From Flavobacteriaceae bacterium UBA6268 (lineage in GTDB: Bacteria > Bacteroidota > Bacteroidia > Flavobacteriales > Flavobacteriaceae): DNA of 5,892 bases. The notes beneath the pieces were generated by a model, which was given only the letters and a program-made list of their open reading frames with translations, searched no databases and had not been told where the DNA came from. The stretch spans positions 1 to 5,892 of the forward strand of contig DJVA01000080.1 in assembly GCA_002440705.1 (NCBI GenBank), given 5' to 3'. The position numbers and the translations under genes are program-made. Position 1 is the first letter of the stretch. Each line of letters starts with the position of its first letter. This document shows positions 5,750-5,892 of this stretch, in pieces.

Positions 5750-5892
5750 ATGACGAAAGCAGATATTGTAGCTAAGATTTCAGAAAAGCTAGGAATGGAA
5801 AAAAGCGAAGTTCAGGCTACTGTTGAATCCTTTATGGACGAAGTAAAAAACTCCCTTGAAAATGGAGACAATGTGTATTTAAGAGGTTTTGG
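5750..5892 (+). CDS. HU/IHF-family DNA-binding protein, N-terminal fragment
   Basis: Translation from the ATG at 5750 gives 47 complete codons plus two bases before the window ends. It begins MTKADIVAKISEKLGMEKSE and ends NGDNVYLRGFG. This is the helical dimerisation half of an HU/IHF protein: the opening T-K-A-D-I-V, a helix-turn-helix pair, then V-x-L-R-G-F-G leading into the beta-sheet and DNA-binding arm, which lie beyond the edge. HU proteins are small nucleoid proteins that bend and compact DNA; the full length should be about 90-100 residues. A gene of this kind divergent from mutY is the usual arrangement in Flavobacteriaceae. Whether it is better called HU-beta or IHF-beta-like cannot be decided from this half. 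Confidence 0.93.
   Translation, partial: MTKADIVAKISEKLGMEKSEVQATVESFMDEVKNSLENGDNVYLRGF

Noticed and set aside
1..5892. Mobile element, CRISPR array, defence or other novel system
   Set aside because: No transposase or integrase, no terminal or spaced repeats and no atypical composition. Nearly all of the sequence is accounted for by conserved core genes and short promoter gaps.

Overview
The window is ordinary chromosomal core sequence from a member of the Bacteroidota, almost certainly the family Flavobacteriaceae. Three things point there: the gene order mutY-ssb-gldE-gldD with a divergent HU gene, the presence of gliding-motility genes, and promoters of the Bacteroidota type (TAnnTTTG at -7) instead of TATAAT boxes. 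Genus cannot be fixed from the sequence. The moderate G+C in genes and strongly A+T-rich spacers fit a marine flavobacterium.

Left part (1-1522): all genes are on the minus strand. The first 28 bases are the start of rplU (ribosomal protein L21), running off the left edge, with a good promoter just upstream. Next come a four-helix membrane protein resembling DUF4199 and a ten-helix EamA/DMT-family transporter. The latter two could be co-transcribed across a 65-base gap.

Middle (1523-2126): one plus-strand gene encodes a predicted lipoprotein with a heavy-metal-associated (HMA) domain and a cysteine-rich tail. It has its own promoter and ends in a strong hairpin terminator, whose T-run contains the stop codon of the convergent gldD gene.

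Right part (2127-5612): a minus-strand cluster reads mutY (adenine glycosylase) -> ssb (single-strand DNA-binding protein) -> gldE (DUF21/CBS/CorC-type membrane protein) -> gldD (gliding lipoprotein). Spacing is tight: 53 bases, 21 bases, then an 8-base overlap. ssb has an additional promoter in the gap after mutY, and gldE appears to start with TTG. At the right edge a divergent HU-family DNA-binding protein begins behind a strong promoter and is cut off by the window end.

I found no mobile element, CRISPR array, RNA gene or defence system, and no clear sign of an undescribed system. The best second-look items are the CxxxC metal site plus Cys-rich tail of the lipoprotein, the probable leaderless start of mutY, and the TTG start of gldE.
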